Below are positions 1 through 11,542 of a DNA stretch of 64,000 nucleotides, piece by piece (position 1 is the first letter of the stretch; the number at the start of each line of letters is the position of its first letter). This DNA comes from Prinsepia uniflora (Eukaryota; Streptophyta; Magnoliopsida; Rosales; Rosaceae). The position numbers and the translations under genes were made by a program. The notes under the pieces were generated by a model. It had not been told where the DNA came from, did no database searches, and was given only the letters and a program-made list of their open reading frames with translations. The stretch covers positions 30,725,566-30,789,565 of the forward strand of contig CM064871.1 in assembly GCA_032719365.1 (NCBI GenBank). Direction: 5' to 3'.

Positions 1-2866
1 ATGATAATGTTACTCCCACTTACATATTTTTTTTTCAATTGCTTATATTAAGGAGTAATAAGGACAGTCTAACTTAAAACAAGATAAATAATTAAGAGTA
101 AGAGTTCTTCAAAAATGCTTTTAAATTTCAAATTTGAAAAAATATTTATTATTCAATACTAAAATATTAGGTTAATTGCCTTATGTTATAGGGTTTAGTT
201 TTTGAATTTTGGTACCAAAATTCAAGCATTAAACTCTAAACCCTAAGTCATAAGCTCCGGGAAAAAAGAAAAAGTCCTAAGCTCTTTCACCACCACTTTT
301 ACCTAACTAAATACTCCCATTCCCTTCTAAAATTTTCTATTCTCTATTGTTAAACCCCACATAATATAAATTTTATTATTGATTTTTTTTAAAAAAAAAT
401 TATCGTAATATATAAGTTTAATTATAAAAGTGTTTTAACTAAATACAGGGAAGTGATAGAATGCAGGCCAGAGAGTTGATGGAAAAGACACTGTGCATAA
501 CTAGAAAATCATGCAGATGGAAAAGACACTGTTGGAAAAGATTTAAGGAGGATATGTATAAATCTGATTTGGTAAAAAGCGGATAATACACTACCAATTC
601 TTTTGAGGGACTTGCGCTTAAAAAATCATCACCTGAGGATTTTTCCTTTTTAATTTTATACTTAACATTTTTAAGTAAAAAATAGGGCTGCTAATATATA
701 TATAACAAGGCCTTATTAATTTATCGTAAATTATAAGTTCTTTTACATCTCGTTGTTAATCTAAATATTATCCCTACCCGATCAATTTATTTCCCAAATC
801 TTTATAAGATCTAAAATTTTAAATAATTAAACTTTAGAGAATAAGCTAGTATCCTTAATTTCGCTAAAGACAAACAAATAAAATCACAATTCTAAAAAAA
901 AAATTAAGTTAATTATTTATCCTTCTTGGTAAGTTTTAGTTATAATTATACAACTTATGGAGAACCGCTTCATATGAAACCATCCATTCCAATTCACGGT
1001 GGGATATATGGACTATGGTACAATACATACGAGTATATAAAGTACATAGTACATTGACCATATACTTGCAGGCATTCTATTCTCGTGATACCTTTTTATA
1101 CTCATATTTTGATTTATCTAATTGTCGTTATACATATATTAATTAGAACCGTTTAACTTTTAAATCATCATTCTAAAATTTACACAAAAAATTAACAAAA
1201 TTGGTGATCATTTAGTTATTTCTATATGTATCAACTAAATAGATTGTTTATCATGAAAGATATCTTAATTGTTACTTAAATCGTTGATTTATTTAATTTA
1301 TATTTACACGATTGGTTAAACGGTCTTCAATCTTTTTGTTTTATTTTATGGATAAGATTTTTAAAAGATGATTTATAAATTAAACAGTTTTATTTATGAT
1401 TAATGTGAAGAAAAAAAAAAAGGTACGACCAAGGTGAAAGAGTATTATTCTAGCTATAATATATGGAAGAATATAATGAGAAACCCTAGGTCTAGCGCGC
1501 TGACAATTAATCTGTAATTTTGCAAAGTTCCAACATTTACTGTCATTTTATTGTTGGGGATGGTTCCTTTTCATAGTGACCCCAGTTCATGTGGATATGA
1601 AGGATCTTGCGATATAATTCTGTTTCCAGCACGTGGTTCACATTTGGAAGTATTATAAAGTATGTTTCTTGCAAAATATATGCCTTATAATTCTTTCTTT
1701 AATATACAAACATACATATGTAGCTAGCTAGAATATATATGTCCCATTTCTTTATTAATTTATGGTAATTGAAATTCGACAGATATATATATATATATAT
1801 ATTAGCTTAATATAGTGATTATTTGAGAGAGATTTAATTAAATTTAAATGCATAAGAGTAAATTTATTATGATAAATATAAATACGATCATTTCTAAAAG
1901 TAACAATTCGTGTATCCTATCTAGTATATATCCCTAATGAATGGATGCCCTAAATCCACGATACGACACTTGCATCCTCTAATCTGTAGGGAATGTACTT
2001 TATTCTTGCATGTGAGGTATTTTTAAGGCACCAAAAGAAAAATGTCGGCATACATATTATACCCTAATTCAAGCAGGCCAGATAACCTAACTCGGGCATA
2101 GGGAATAGTATTATTATAGCTAGGCTTGCCAAAAATTGAACTGATAATTAAGGACTTTCATTATGCCCACAGAAATTCATAGAGAAACTACCTGCCATAT
2201 TACTGTACTCACATCCAATATATAAAAATAAAAATAAAAATAAAACATTGTGGCCGAGATTTTAAAATTTGAATTCAAATCTTATTATAATCCGAGAAGT
2301 AAGAGAAATATATGACAAAGTTATGGTAGGTTGAAAGAGTACTCAATGTTATGTGTAGTGTACGTACGTGCATGTGCCTGTGCCTAGGACAGCAGATGAT
2401 AAGTTCATAGCATTGATGTTGTGAGTGGTGAATGTAGGATGGTGTAGATAGAGAGAGGAGACCCACCCCCCCCCCCCCCCCCCCCCCCTACAAATATAGG
2501 GCTGTATATATAGCAACTAGACGTAGTGCAGCAGATGAGGTCGCTAGGCCACTTGCAGTTGCAGTGGTATTTTGGTTTTGATGATGAGCCTGCTGTGGCA
2601 GGTATATCATATATGCTTCTTTCAAATGGCCTTGTGGAAGATTTGGTTCAGAGTCTCAGATATGTTGGTCCCAAAAGCTTCAACGCCCTATATATGTATG
2701 GCTCTAAGATACACAAACAAAGGAGTCCATATGCATATATATATATATATATATACGTCCTTCTTAATTATATTTTTGTTTTGGGAACGTAAATATTGTA
2801 CTATTTTTTAACGATTAAAGTTAAAATAATATGTTTTTTAATTCGAATTTTTCAAGGTCTATATTT
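1..2866. other. AT-rich intergenic DNA, no recognised gene
   Basis: This stretch is strongly AT-rich with many short homopolymers and TA runs (for example around 1780-1802 and 2740-2755). A short AAAAT repeat lies near 2227-2245. A short open frame on the plus strand at about 2536-2792 (starting MRSLGHLQLQ) matches no family I recognise and ends in low-complexity YIYIY, so I do not call it a gene. I see nothing else that can be supported. Confidence 0.6.
2466..2488. repeat. poly-C homopolymer, 23 bp
   Basis: Uninterrupted run of C. The length is likely to vary between individuals and is a common site of sequencing error. Confidence 0.9.
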
Positions 2867-2978
2867 GGTTTTTTTCTTTAAATGTACCATGAACTCGCAC
2901 ATTTGTCACATTTTATACTTTGAACTCGTTATTCGCTCACTTAACTGTATGAAACGGCTGAGTAAGGCCACTCAGCTC
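2867..2978 (+). repeat. MULE left terminal inverted repeat
   Basis: Read on the plus strand from GGTTTTTTT to about GGCCACTCAGCTC, this matches the reverse complement of 21429-21539 along its whole length with scattered mismatches. Shared landmarks are CGCACATTTGT, CACTTAACTG and GGCCACTC. Similarity fades beyond the GGCCACTC block. Confidence 0.8.
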
Positions 2979-3229
2979 ATTTCCCGTCTCTGCCGTCTCA
3001 TTTGTCGGGAAAAAAAAACCTATGTGGCACCTAGGTGGATTAAAATATATTAAATTGTAAAAGGCCATTTGTGGAACTTCACAATTGGCCCTTTCAATTT
3101 TGAATCCCAAATTGAGAAACCCTAAAATCAACACGACACAGTTCCTACTTCCCCTAGGCTTCGACACGAACCCAGGCTTCGACGAACCGAAGCTTCAACG
3201 CTGCCCAGGTTCTCCTTCCCCCATCGGTA

Positions 3230-3749
3230 CGACCCACCTTCTAATCATCCACTCGACATTCGAAGAAGAAGATATAGAGGAGCTTGAAGCCAGACGTTGC
3301 TACTGCAGGAAGAAATGCAAAATTCTGACTTCGTGAACTAACAGACATTCCAGAAGGAGATTCCAAGTGTGTCCATGTTTTAGGGTAATGAAACTCAAAA
3401 AATTGTGTTCTTTATTGAAATTGCGATGAATACACAAGTCTGTTAAAATTAGGTTTTAATATTTCAACTTTTAGATGAAAGATGTTCAAATTCAATTCAA
3501 CTGTTGTGATTGTGTGTAAGTTTATTATAATTAAGTCTGTTTTGACGCAAGAAAGCAAATGTGAGTATTAGGAATGGTTTGATCCTGAAATATATGTGTC
3601 ATTGGTGCAAGGCAATCATACTTGGATTGTTGAGGAAAACTGGTAAATTGGAAGATGATTTGAAAAGGTAGAAAGCTAGGACAAGGAAGCTTTGGGTTAT
3701 CCTAATTGTAACATGTCTTGTGGCGATGTTTAAAAAGACTGGAGTTTAG
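3230..3749 (+). pseudogene. GRF-type zinc-finger protein remnant inside the MULE
   Basis: I recognise a degenerate member of the small plant GRF zinc-finger family, typified by Arabidopsis At4g04775-like proteins. The first part encodes RRCYCRKKCKILTS followed, after a stop, by RHSRRRFQVCPCF, which corresponds to the CxC and C-terminal Cys segments of the GRF finger. After an intron-like gap, 3556-3590 encodes CEY-stop-EWFDPE, the usual end of the finger. The last part (about 3611-3749) encodes ILGLLRKTGKLEDDLKR, a stop, then a hydrophobic stretch LWVILIVTCLVAMF and a terminator at 3747-3749. That matches the family pattern of a coiled coil plus C-terminal membrane segment. At least two in-frame stops are present. 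The true start cannot be fixed. Such genes often lie next to MULE transposases in plants. Its orientation is convergent with the transposase. Confidence 0.6.
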
Positions 3750-3927
3750 GTTTAAGGATTTCCTAACAATCCAATTTTGTAATCGATGCTAAAAACATGA
3801 CTTGTAATGGAAATGTAATTTGGCAATGTAATATATGGATTGTTCTAGCAATGTAAACATGGTTATTTAAGTCTTTCTGCAATGTAATTCTATGAATTGT
3901 TCTGTCAAATTGAGCCAATCAATATGT

Positions 3928-4345
3928 TACAGGGTGAAAATTTGGTAGTACAAAGTGACACATACATTAGTAGTGCAGGGTGTCATGTGATACACAATTA
4001 GTAATATAGGGTGCAAATTGGTACACCTTTAGTAGTACATGATGCAAAGTGATACACCCTTATTAGTACAAGGTGCAAAGTGACACAAAAATGTAGTAAT
4101 ACAGTATATAGGTGTATTGAACATAACTCAACTAATCCTGAAATATTTTAAGGAAGAGAACTTGAATGTGAAAACAAACATCTTTACACAAACAACAATG
4201 GAAGTAGATGAGATATAATAGCTTTGTCAAATAGTGAATAAATAGGCCATTTTTTCTGTTACATTGTGCAATTAAACACAAAAGCTGTAGTCTAGGGTGC
4301 AATTAAATACAATAGTTATAGTCCAGTGTGTAAAGTGACACAGAA
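3928..4345. repeat. MULE left subterminal imperfect tandem repeats
   Basis: Imperfect units of roughly 35-40 bp with the recurring core GGTGCAAAGTGACAC run across this region. Related units (GGTGCAAAGTGAAAC) occur near the right end at 20230-20403. Subterminal repeats of this kind are usual in DNA transposons and often bind transposase. Confidence 0.55.
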
Positions 4346-4650
4346 ACGCGAGTACACCAAAAAAAAATCACCAATCAGCTTGCACCCACCAGCCTACACC
4401 CATCAGCCTACACCTAACAGTCTTGCACTTGATGCTAACACCTAACCTAACAGAATACACAAACCGGCCTACAAAACCCTATACCGCATTGTTGATGCTA
4501 CCTATTCCTCCTTTCTAGAGATTTGAACCTGAGTTTCTTACGAGGAGAGGGTTCAGTTAATAGGAGAAGATTTGGTGTAGGCTGTGTTTGTGGTTAAGGA
4601 GATCCAGTGATCTGAGACAAGTCTAGCACAGTTGGAAGGGGTTGTGATTG

Positions 4651-7370
4651 TGTAATGACGTCCCAAATTTTTTGGGATTAATTAAGAATTAATTAATGGA
4701 TTAGAAAGACTAATGGGGATTAGTCGAGAATTATCGGACGTTCAGGGCGAAATTATGATTTTGCACTAGATGGGGGGAAAAAGTTTACTTTTGACTCGGG
4801 AGGTCCAATGCACGAAGGTCGAGGACCGTTACGTAGATCGAATCGATACGAGTCTGTAGACAGACGGCACATTGAAATTGAACATTCGATGGGAAAATTA
4901 TGGGCCACGGAAGTTTCGAGGAACTATTTACAGTGGCACATTTTACAAGACAAGTTGACTTTCGCCTTTTGTCTTATGTGGGACCCATATATTTTGCGCA
5001 GTCCAAGGGATGAGTGACAAGTGTCACTCATCCATTGCCCACAAACACACATACATGCATATCATTCCATTTCATCTTCATTGTCTTCCTTCGAACCAAA
5101 CCCGTGCAACCCAAACGTAAAACCCACACCACCAACCCGTCCTATTCCCGACTATGATGACTGATGGACTAGAAGAGAGAGATTGAGACAGATGAATGGC
5201 TGAGAGATGGCGGAGACCATAACGGAAGAAGGTAAACCCGAAGACCCATTTCAGGTTTGAAATTCAAAAAATCAGATTTGAACTTTGAGGGTGTTCTCTA
5301 ACGTCTGGGGGGTGTTTATTGAGTCCCTGCGAGGATCTAGGGAACAAAAAATGGGGGGCTTCGACGGCTAGACGACCCACGAAGGGCGGTGGAGGTGGTC
5401 GGACTGTTCATCTATTCGAACAGGCACGTGTATTCTATTTTTCTTTGTTTTGATCACATGAATCGATTCCTGGGATTGGGACGAAGCTATAGGGATGAAC
5501 GGCTTCCAAAATGGTGGTCGGATGAAGGAGAACCGGTCTCAACAGTTCGCCGGTTCAGTCGAACCAGAAAACCAGAGAACCGGGTTCGACGCGAGGTTGA
5601 AGCTGACCCTGTTTCGGCGCATGGGTTTCACAAGCAGTCGCTTGCAACGGCGCGTGAGGGCACGTGCGCAGAGTTGGGGGTCATGATCAACACGTGTTTT
5701 ATCCTTTCGATGTAACGAACATTTTAGGACAGGTTTCGAGTGGATCGGACACCGTTTTGGGTGTAGTTTTGAGAGTCCGAAGGTTTAGGGTTTATTTTAA
5801 ATACGTTTAAAAATCCCGAAAAATTTGGGGATTCAATGTTAGTCTATTTGAAGTGGTAAGTGACCCTCGAGTATGATTTTGACAGGTTCGAGAATTCCAG
5901 AGATGGGTGGATTAGCCCGGAGAGGCTTATGGCACACGTTTCGAGGCGCAGCTTGGACGATCTATGAGTAGACATTGTTGTATGATTATGATGCATGTAT
6001 AAATGTTTTATATGTGTTTATGAACATATTTTCAGATGATATTAGTGCTTGTGATTTAAATATGATTTGTTGGGCATTTTCGAAGGAAAATACGTTATTG
6101 CACTTAGTTCGACATTTCTACGTTATTTGATATTTGGGCTTCGGCTGAGTATGCTACATGCTTGTGTTTTATGTGATTACAAAGGTTTTACATAGAGGCG
6201 TGAAATTGAGGGACTGAGTTATAATTTTCGAGGATTTCACGCAGATGCGTGTAATTGAGATTCGAGCACGAGTCCTATTTGAACTATGATTTGAAAGTAT
6301 TTTCGAAATGAAAACTGGTTTTCAGCTTTGGGAATATCTTTCGAGCGTATGACCTAGTTGATTTGAGGGTTGACTTAGAGTACAATCAAATGTGAGATAA
6401 GTCGGGCAGTGACCTAGTTATGAGTTTTACGAAAGGTATTTCGGGCATGAGACCTAGTTGTGGATTTTATAGGATTTGAGGAATCTTGGGATATGAAGTG
6501 TTGTACGACACTAGATTTTGGGCTGTCACCCATTTGATGATGTTTCATGTTTGAGGCCCTATATATGATGATAACATTCGGGTTCATCCCGGGTGTTACG
6601 GCGCTCGCCTCTGGACTGCAATGTGTTCCTTCCGGAGAGGTCACGGTGCACTGTCTGTTGTCGAGCAACCACGGGAAGCAATGAACGAGGGAGGCTCGAC
6701 TTAGGAGTGTTGATGAGATACTCTATGATCGATCGACGATGTGTTCACGATGATCTAGAGACAATCGTAGCGAGTGATATGTCCATGGCGATATGGTGGG
6801 ATTGTGAGCAGTCCTGAGCTATATGTACATGTGCTAGGATTAGAATCATGACTGATATTGGGATGAGTTCCCATGGGATGTGTTCCCACGTGTTCGATGG
6901 ATTGGGTCGAGGTTCTGTGTATGCTTTCTGTTTCGGCTGAGACCCGCACGTGTTTTATATGATTCAATTTTTGGGATGAGACCCTACTGAGATGATGACT
7001 TCAATTGAGAAGTATTTTTCACCATGTTTTGATTTGGGAAGCAATACGTCTTGCTTCCGAGAAAACATTTGAAACACTGTTTTATGATGCATGCATGCTT
7101 TCACGTGAAGGGTATAAATGTCTTTTCGATAAATGATTTTTATTAAACTGTTGTTTTATCCACTCACAGCTTTTGTGGTTTTAATACCCTTCAGGTTGGT
7201 AGTGGATGCAGGCTGTAGCAGAGATCTAGACATCACATGCCACTGCCAATCCTAGAGTACTCTGATGGACCCCGAGCGTGTGACAAGTTTATTCCTAGTT
7301 AAACACGCGATGTCATATGGGAGCAGGCTCATCTTACGATAATCTAGGGGGATTAGGACAGGTCCTGTCA
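4651..7370 (+). repeat. Element A 5' LTR
   Basis: 2720 bp, TG...CA. It contains the palindrome at 5008-5033, the conserved block GTAACGAACATTTTAGGACAG... at about 5714-5815, an intron-like region ending TTCAG at 7194, and the shared LTR terminus GGTCCTGTCA. Confidence 0.88.
5008..5033. promoter_or_regulatory. Perfect LTR palindrome, 12-bp arms
   Basis: Arms GGATGAGTGACA and its exact reverse complement are separated by AG. Equivalent palindromes sit at the same place in other LTRs here (11896, 29668, 41498, 62576, shorter at 60820), followed within a few bases by ATTG or ATTGG, which resembles a CCAAT box. The position, upstream of the presumed transcription start, suggests a protein-binding site in U3. 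Function is inferred. Confidence 0.6.
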
Positions 7371-7373
7371 AAG

Positions 7374-7385
7374 TGGTAGCAGTGC
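7374..7385 (+). other. Element A degraded primer-binding site
   Basis: TGGTAGCAGTGC lies 3 bp after the 5' LTR. It resembles the initiator-Met tRNA primer site TGGTATCAGAGC found intact in element C and Cassandra here, with 2 mismatches. Confidence 0.65.
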
Positions 7386-10300
7386 ATGTGTTGCTCTTAG
7401 AGTGACGCACAAGCGCTGGATGTGATGTCTCTACTATGGTAACAACCCGTCATCAACCTAAAAGTTAGGGTGAGAATATGAGGATTCAGTGGAATCATAC
7501 CCCGATTAGGTTATGTTTGGCACGTGGTGCAATGGTTTGGGGTACGATTGACATAGGATACTATGTTTTGGTGAGGTTTGACCCCGAGTATGATCGATGT
7601 TCTTTTGAATCCAACAGCTTGGAGCCATAGTGGTTACTGGTGAGTGGGACCTAGTCGACCAGTGGTCCCAATATGATGACTTTGAGAGTTGGGACCGTCG
7701 AGCGGTCATGTCAGATAGAGGATTGTGTCAAGGTGATATAAGTGGAGGTCGTAGACGACCCTAGTTGAGACTGTTGGGAATAGGAAAGTTTGATTCTATT
7801 TGGCGTGAGATGCCATGTTTCAGTGTGCCGAATCTTGGAGGGATGTCGACTGGTATAGGATGCCATGGTACAGATGTTGTGTGGTTTGGTATGACATGTC
7901 GTGGTTGAGCAGGTATGGTATGACCCTGCTCGATGTCGAGTTCTTTTGGGCCCAACGGTTGGAAGCCGTAGAGTTACAAGGAGTCGAGAACGTTGGATCG
8001 GTCAGGATGGATGTGCTATAGTGAGCAACCGAGTTCATGGTAACCCTAATTTGAGATTGATTGGGCAAGTTACCAGGAGTGTGGTATTTGTGGATTGGAT
8101 CCTGAGTTGGACCGATCGGTGGATATTGCATGTTAAGCGATTGGTATCTACAGTGAGTTGACCGCAGGGGTATGAAGTTCCAATAACGGAGTGCTTTGAA
8201 AATTTATCAGCGCAAGGTTGTGGAAGACATTACTATCAATAAGACTCGTCCATTGGATTGGTCTTCTTATCGAATTAGATAAGTTCAAGTTACCGTGATG
8301 ACTGAGATGATGGAGATTCATCAGGCGCGACGATGGTACAAAGGTGTGTGAGTGTAGCTCAGTGTGAGCAGAGATTTCTAGATTTGACTCGGTTACACCC
8401 GAGTACGATCACAGAAGAAGATGAACTATGGGTACCGGTGAGTATGCTGCACTACCTCAGTAGAGGTCACGAAGACGATGAGGAGATTTTAGAGTCTTGT
8501 TGGATGGAATCTAATAGTGATCAGATAGTTCTGAATGACACTGTGTGTGTCTAAGTGATGCAATGCCAATGAGGGCTTGGTTAGTCACCGAGACAGTAAT
8601 GTGCCTAGAGTGGCAAACAGGTGAGTTCATTGGGCACTGAGCGGGACAGAGAACATCCTGAGTGGCTCAGTGCGAGGCATGGGGTATTCCTGGGTTGGTG
8701 ATAGGTACCCTAGCTCGTTTTGGACGAATGACACGAATGTTGGATGCCGTTTATGCACATCCATAAATAGTATACGGGGGATATACATGGTTTAACCTTG
8801 AGTCGAGTAAATTCCAATCGGAATGAATGTACCTACATAAATGGTTTCAACGAACAGGTGAGTTGAGTAGATTGTTTACGGGACACGTGTGTGATGTCAC
8901 TAGTTAGCTCAGCGAACTTAGAGTGAGTTTCGGGTGGTGTTGGAGTTTCTCGATGTGTTATTAACGAGAGTGGTGGTTACCACATTCAGAGAATTGGTCT
9001 GGAACCAACTGATAATAAATACACTTTCTTTTCCTGGGAGTTCACACTCTGGTATAGGTGAGCCGCAAGATTTGAGTTGAGGACGTGAGCGTCCATTGGG
9101 AGTTGGTTTTGGTTGACTGAGGTTGACCATACTTCCTGAGTTTTATATAAGCTTGTTTGAGGAGAAATCTAATTGTGAGAAATAGAATGGGTCACAACAG
9201 TAGTTATCAACGGTTATTATTGGTTGGAAAAGATGGATATGCTTCCACATGGTTGCAACTTCTCTTGATTCTGAAGTTGGTAAACGAGATGGTCGTTTTC
9301 AGCTCTGTGTCACCAATACGGTGATCACATATTGATTGGTGGACCCATGATTGGCTTTGGGTCCGTGGATAAGAGAGGTTGTGATTGAGACAAAAAGAAG
9401 AGTGCTTGATTCCGTATTGGTGATGAGTGATCCGAAGTTGATGAGGGAAACTTCTAATTTTCTGCTTTTTCGCAAATGGTGCTTAGTGCCGTAGGAAGAT
9501 ATAGGATGAATTTTGATGTCATCATCTTGGGTCATCCTTGATTCTTCCCTACGTAGGATGACGAGGAGTGATATGACAGTTAAAGGGTTCAAAGAGGGTG
9601 TAAGAACTAAACACCTAGGCTGCGAGTCAAATTGAAGTGACTCGAAGAGCAGAAGGTATTTGGCATCACCAAATGTGACGAGTGAGTTACTTAGGTAGTG
9701 GGCCCATGTTGGTATTTTGGGTTATGTTACAATGGTCGAGAGAGCTAGTATAGATCCACCTAGGATCGAGTGAATCGAGTTGTATGGTGGCGATCATGAT
9801 GATCGAGATGACTGAGATGATTGTGTCGACTGTGGGTCAAGTAAATCGAGGTCTGGTCGTCATCGAGGAGACTCGTACTGCTGATTATGCTAAGTTAGGA
9901 GCAGAGAAGAATCATATGGTAAAACAGTTGAAGAATCTTTTGGAATATTTGGTGAGAAGTCAAGACAGAGGTTGGATATGGGGATGTGTGTATGATCTGT
10001 TTTGGATTGGTGGATGAGTATGTACTGGATCTGTGAATAAGTGTGAGACGAGGACGATACGTGGGTATCGATCAGGAAGAGATAAATAGCCGATACTTCG
10101 AGTAGGATGTTGGAGGTTCGTTACCACTCTGGATGGAGCGATTATTTAGAGTGTTGTTGGACGGTGATATGTTACCGACAGATTTAAGTTGGTGCGTCTT
10201 AGTGACATGAGTCGGTTGACCTTTGGAACAAACCAAGGAATGAGATTGGTTAGTGAGCTGGCTAGATTATCTCTGGAGTTGGTTAGATGACCACAATGAC

Positions 10301-11529
10301 TCCGAGAGGACGTTGAGTATAGAGAGGTCTAGCCAAGACAGATGATTGGGGTGTGAACAGTTGTATATGGATGGACGTTGCTAGAGTGCAGTCCTTGAGC
10401 AGGCCTAGGTAGTGCCTTGATGATTAATATGATGTGGGTGCACCAGAGAGTAGTAAACGTTGGACGATGGAATTGACCATAACTGACTGGTATGTTGGGT
10501 TCTGGAGTTACCAGAAAGGACGAATGTTTTGCCGAATGAATGAAGTCCTAGATGGACATGAGATGGTCATCGGATTGGATCCGATGGTGATAGTTCGACG
10601 AGGATTATGTTCGGATGTGTTCCGATATATTGAGATGTTGACTGAACTTCGAATACTGTGCTAGTGCAAAGAAGGTCGAGAGGGTTCAGAGATGATGTGA
10701 GCCGAGAACTCAGGGCCATGTAAGATAGAGGAACCTTAGTGTGTATCTGTGTGATTACCTCTGCTAGCAAGTATTCGATGAGGTCTAGATACACCCAAGT
10801 TGGGTGATACATCGAATGTGTTTCAACCAGACACGTGATGTAATAGTTTGAGACTCGAGATGAGTCAAGATTTCAGCGACCTACGCTGAGTAACACCAGG
10901 TACGATGTGGGGACTCAAGAGCGAGTTGAGATCAGAATAGCGCAGCAAAGACACAATGGAGCTGAGAATTACGGACTGGTCATAATAGTTATCGATGGGA
11001 TTGGCTTCGTAGGTATCCGATGGGTTCAGATTGATATATAATTATGAGACTCTAGTGAGAGTCAGCATGAGCATGAGAGTTGGATGATGTAAATACCCAA
11101 GCCGATAAATACCTCAGATTTGGGTATGCCCCGCGAGGTGAGATTCGTGAAATCGTGACGGCAGGATCTAGCAGATGTTGTCTGATCGGATGCTGAGCAG
11201 GATGTATGCTTCGATTGTCGGATGAGAAGAGTCGTTAGGCTGAAAAGCCGACTTTGATGTTAGCTAAGTATAGCAGGCCTGTCAGAGTGAGTGACAGGCG
11301 AGATTGACGAGTGTCTCGGTGTCTCGAGTGAGACTTACGAACTGACGTGTAGATTCTCAAGAGTAAGTTGGAGCTTTGGAAGCTCCGGTGACAGTGAGTA
11401 CCGACGGGTACTGTTGTTGTGTCGAACATGTACTTTTGCACAAGAGTGCCCGAGTTGGCGGCATGATTGGATTTCTACAGTGTAGTTGTGGATTTAGAGT
11501 CAGTTTGGATTTCAAGGACGAAATTCTTT
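7386..11529 (+). other. Element A interior, no coding capacity recognised
   Basis: About 4.1 kb, G-rich on the plus strand, broken by stops in all frames. The last about 500 bp (11040-11540) is clearly related to 34921-35700, the 3' interior of element D, which shows this is a family-specific 3' region. No protein family was recognised. Confidence 0.6.
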
Positions 11530-11542
11530 AAGGAGGGAAGTT
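11530..11542 (+). other. Element A polypurine tract
   Basis: AAGGAGGGAAG immediately precedes the 3' LTR. The same sequence precedes LTR D at 35687-35700. Confidence 0.75.

Noticed and set aside
2526..2811. Open frame starting MQQMRSLGHLQLQW as a possible gene
   Set aside because: Short, no family resemblance, and ends in TA-repeat translation.
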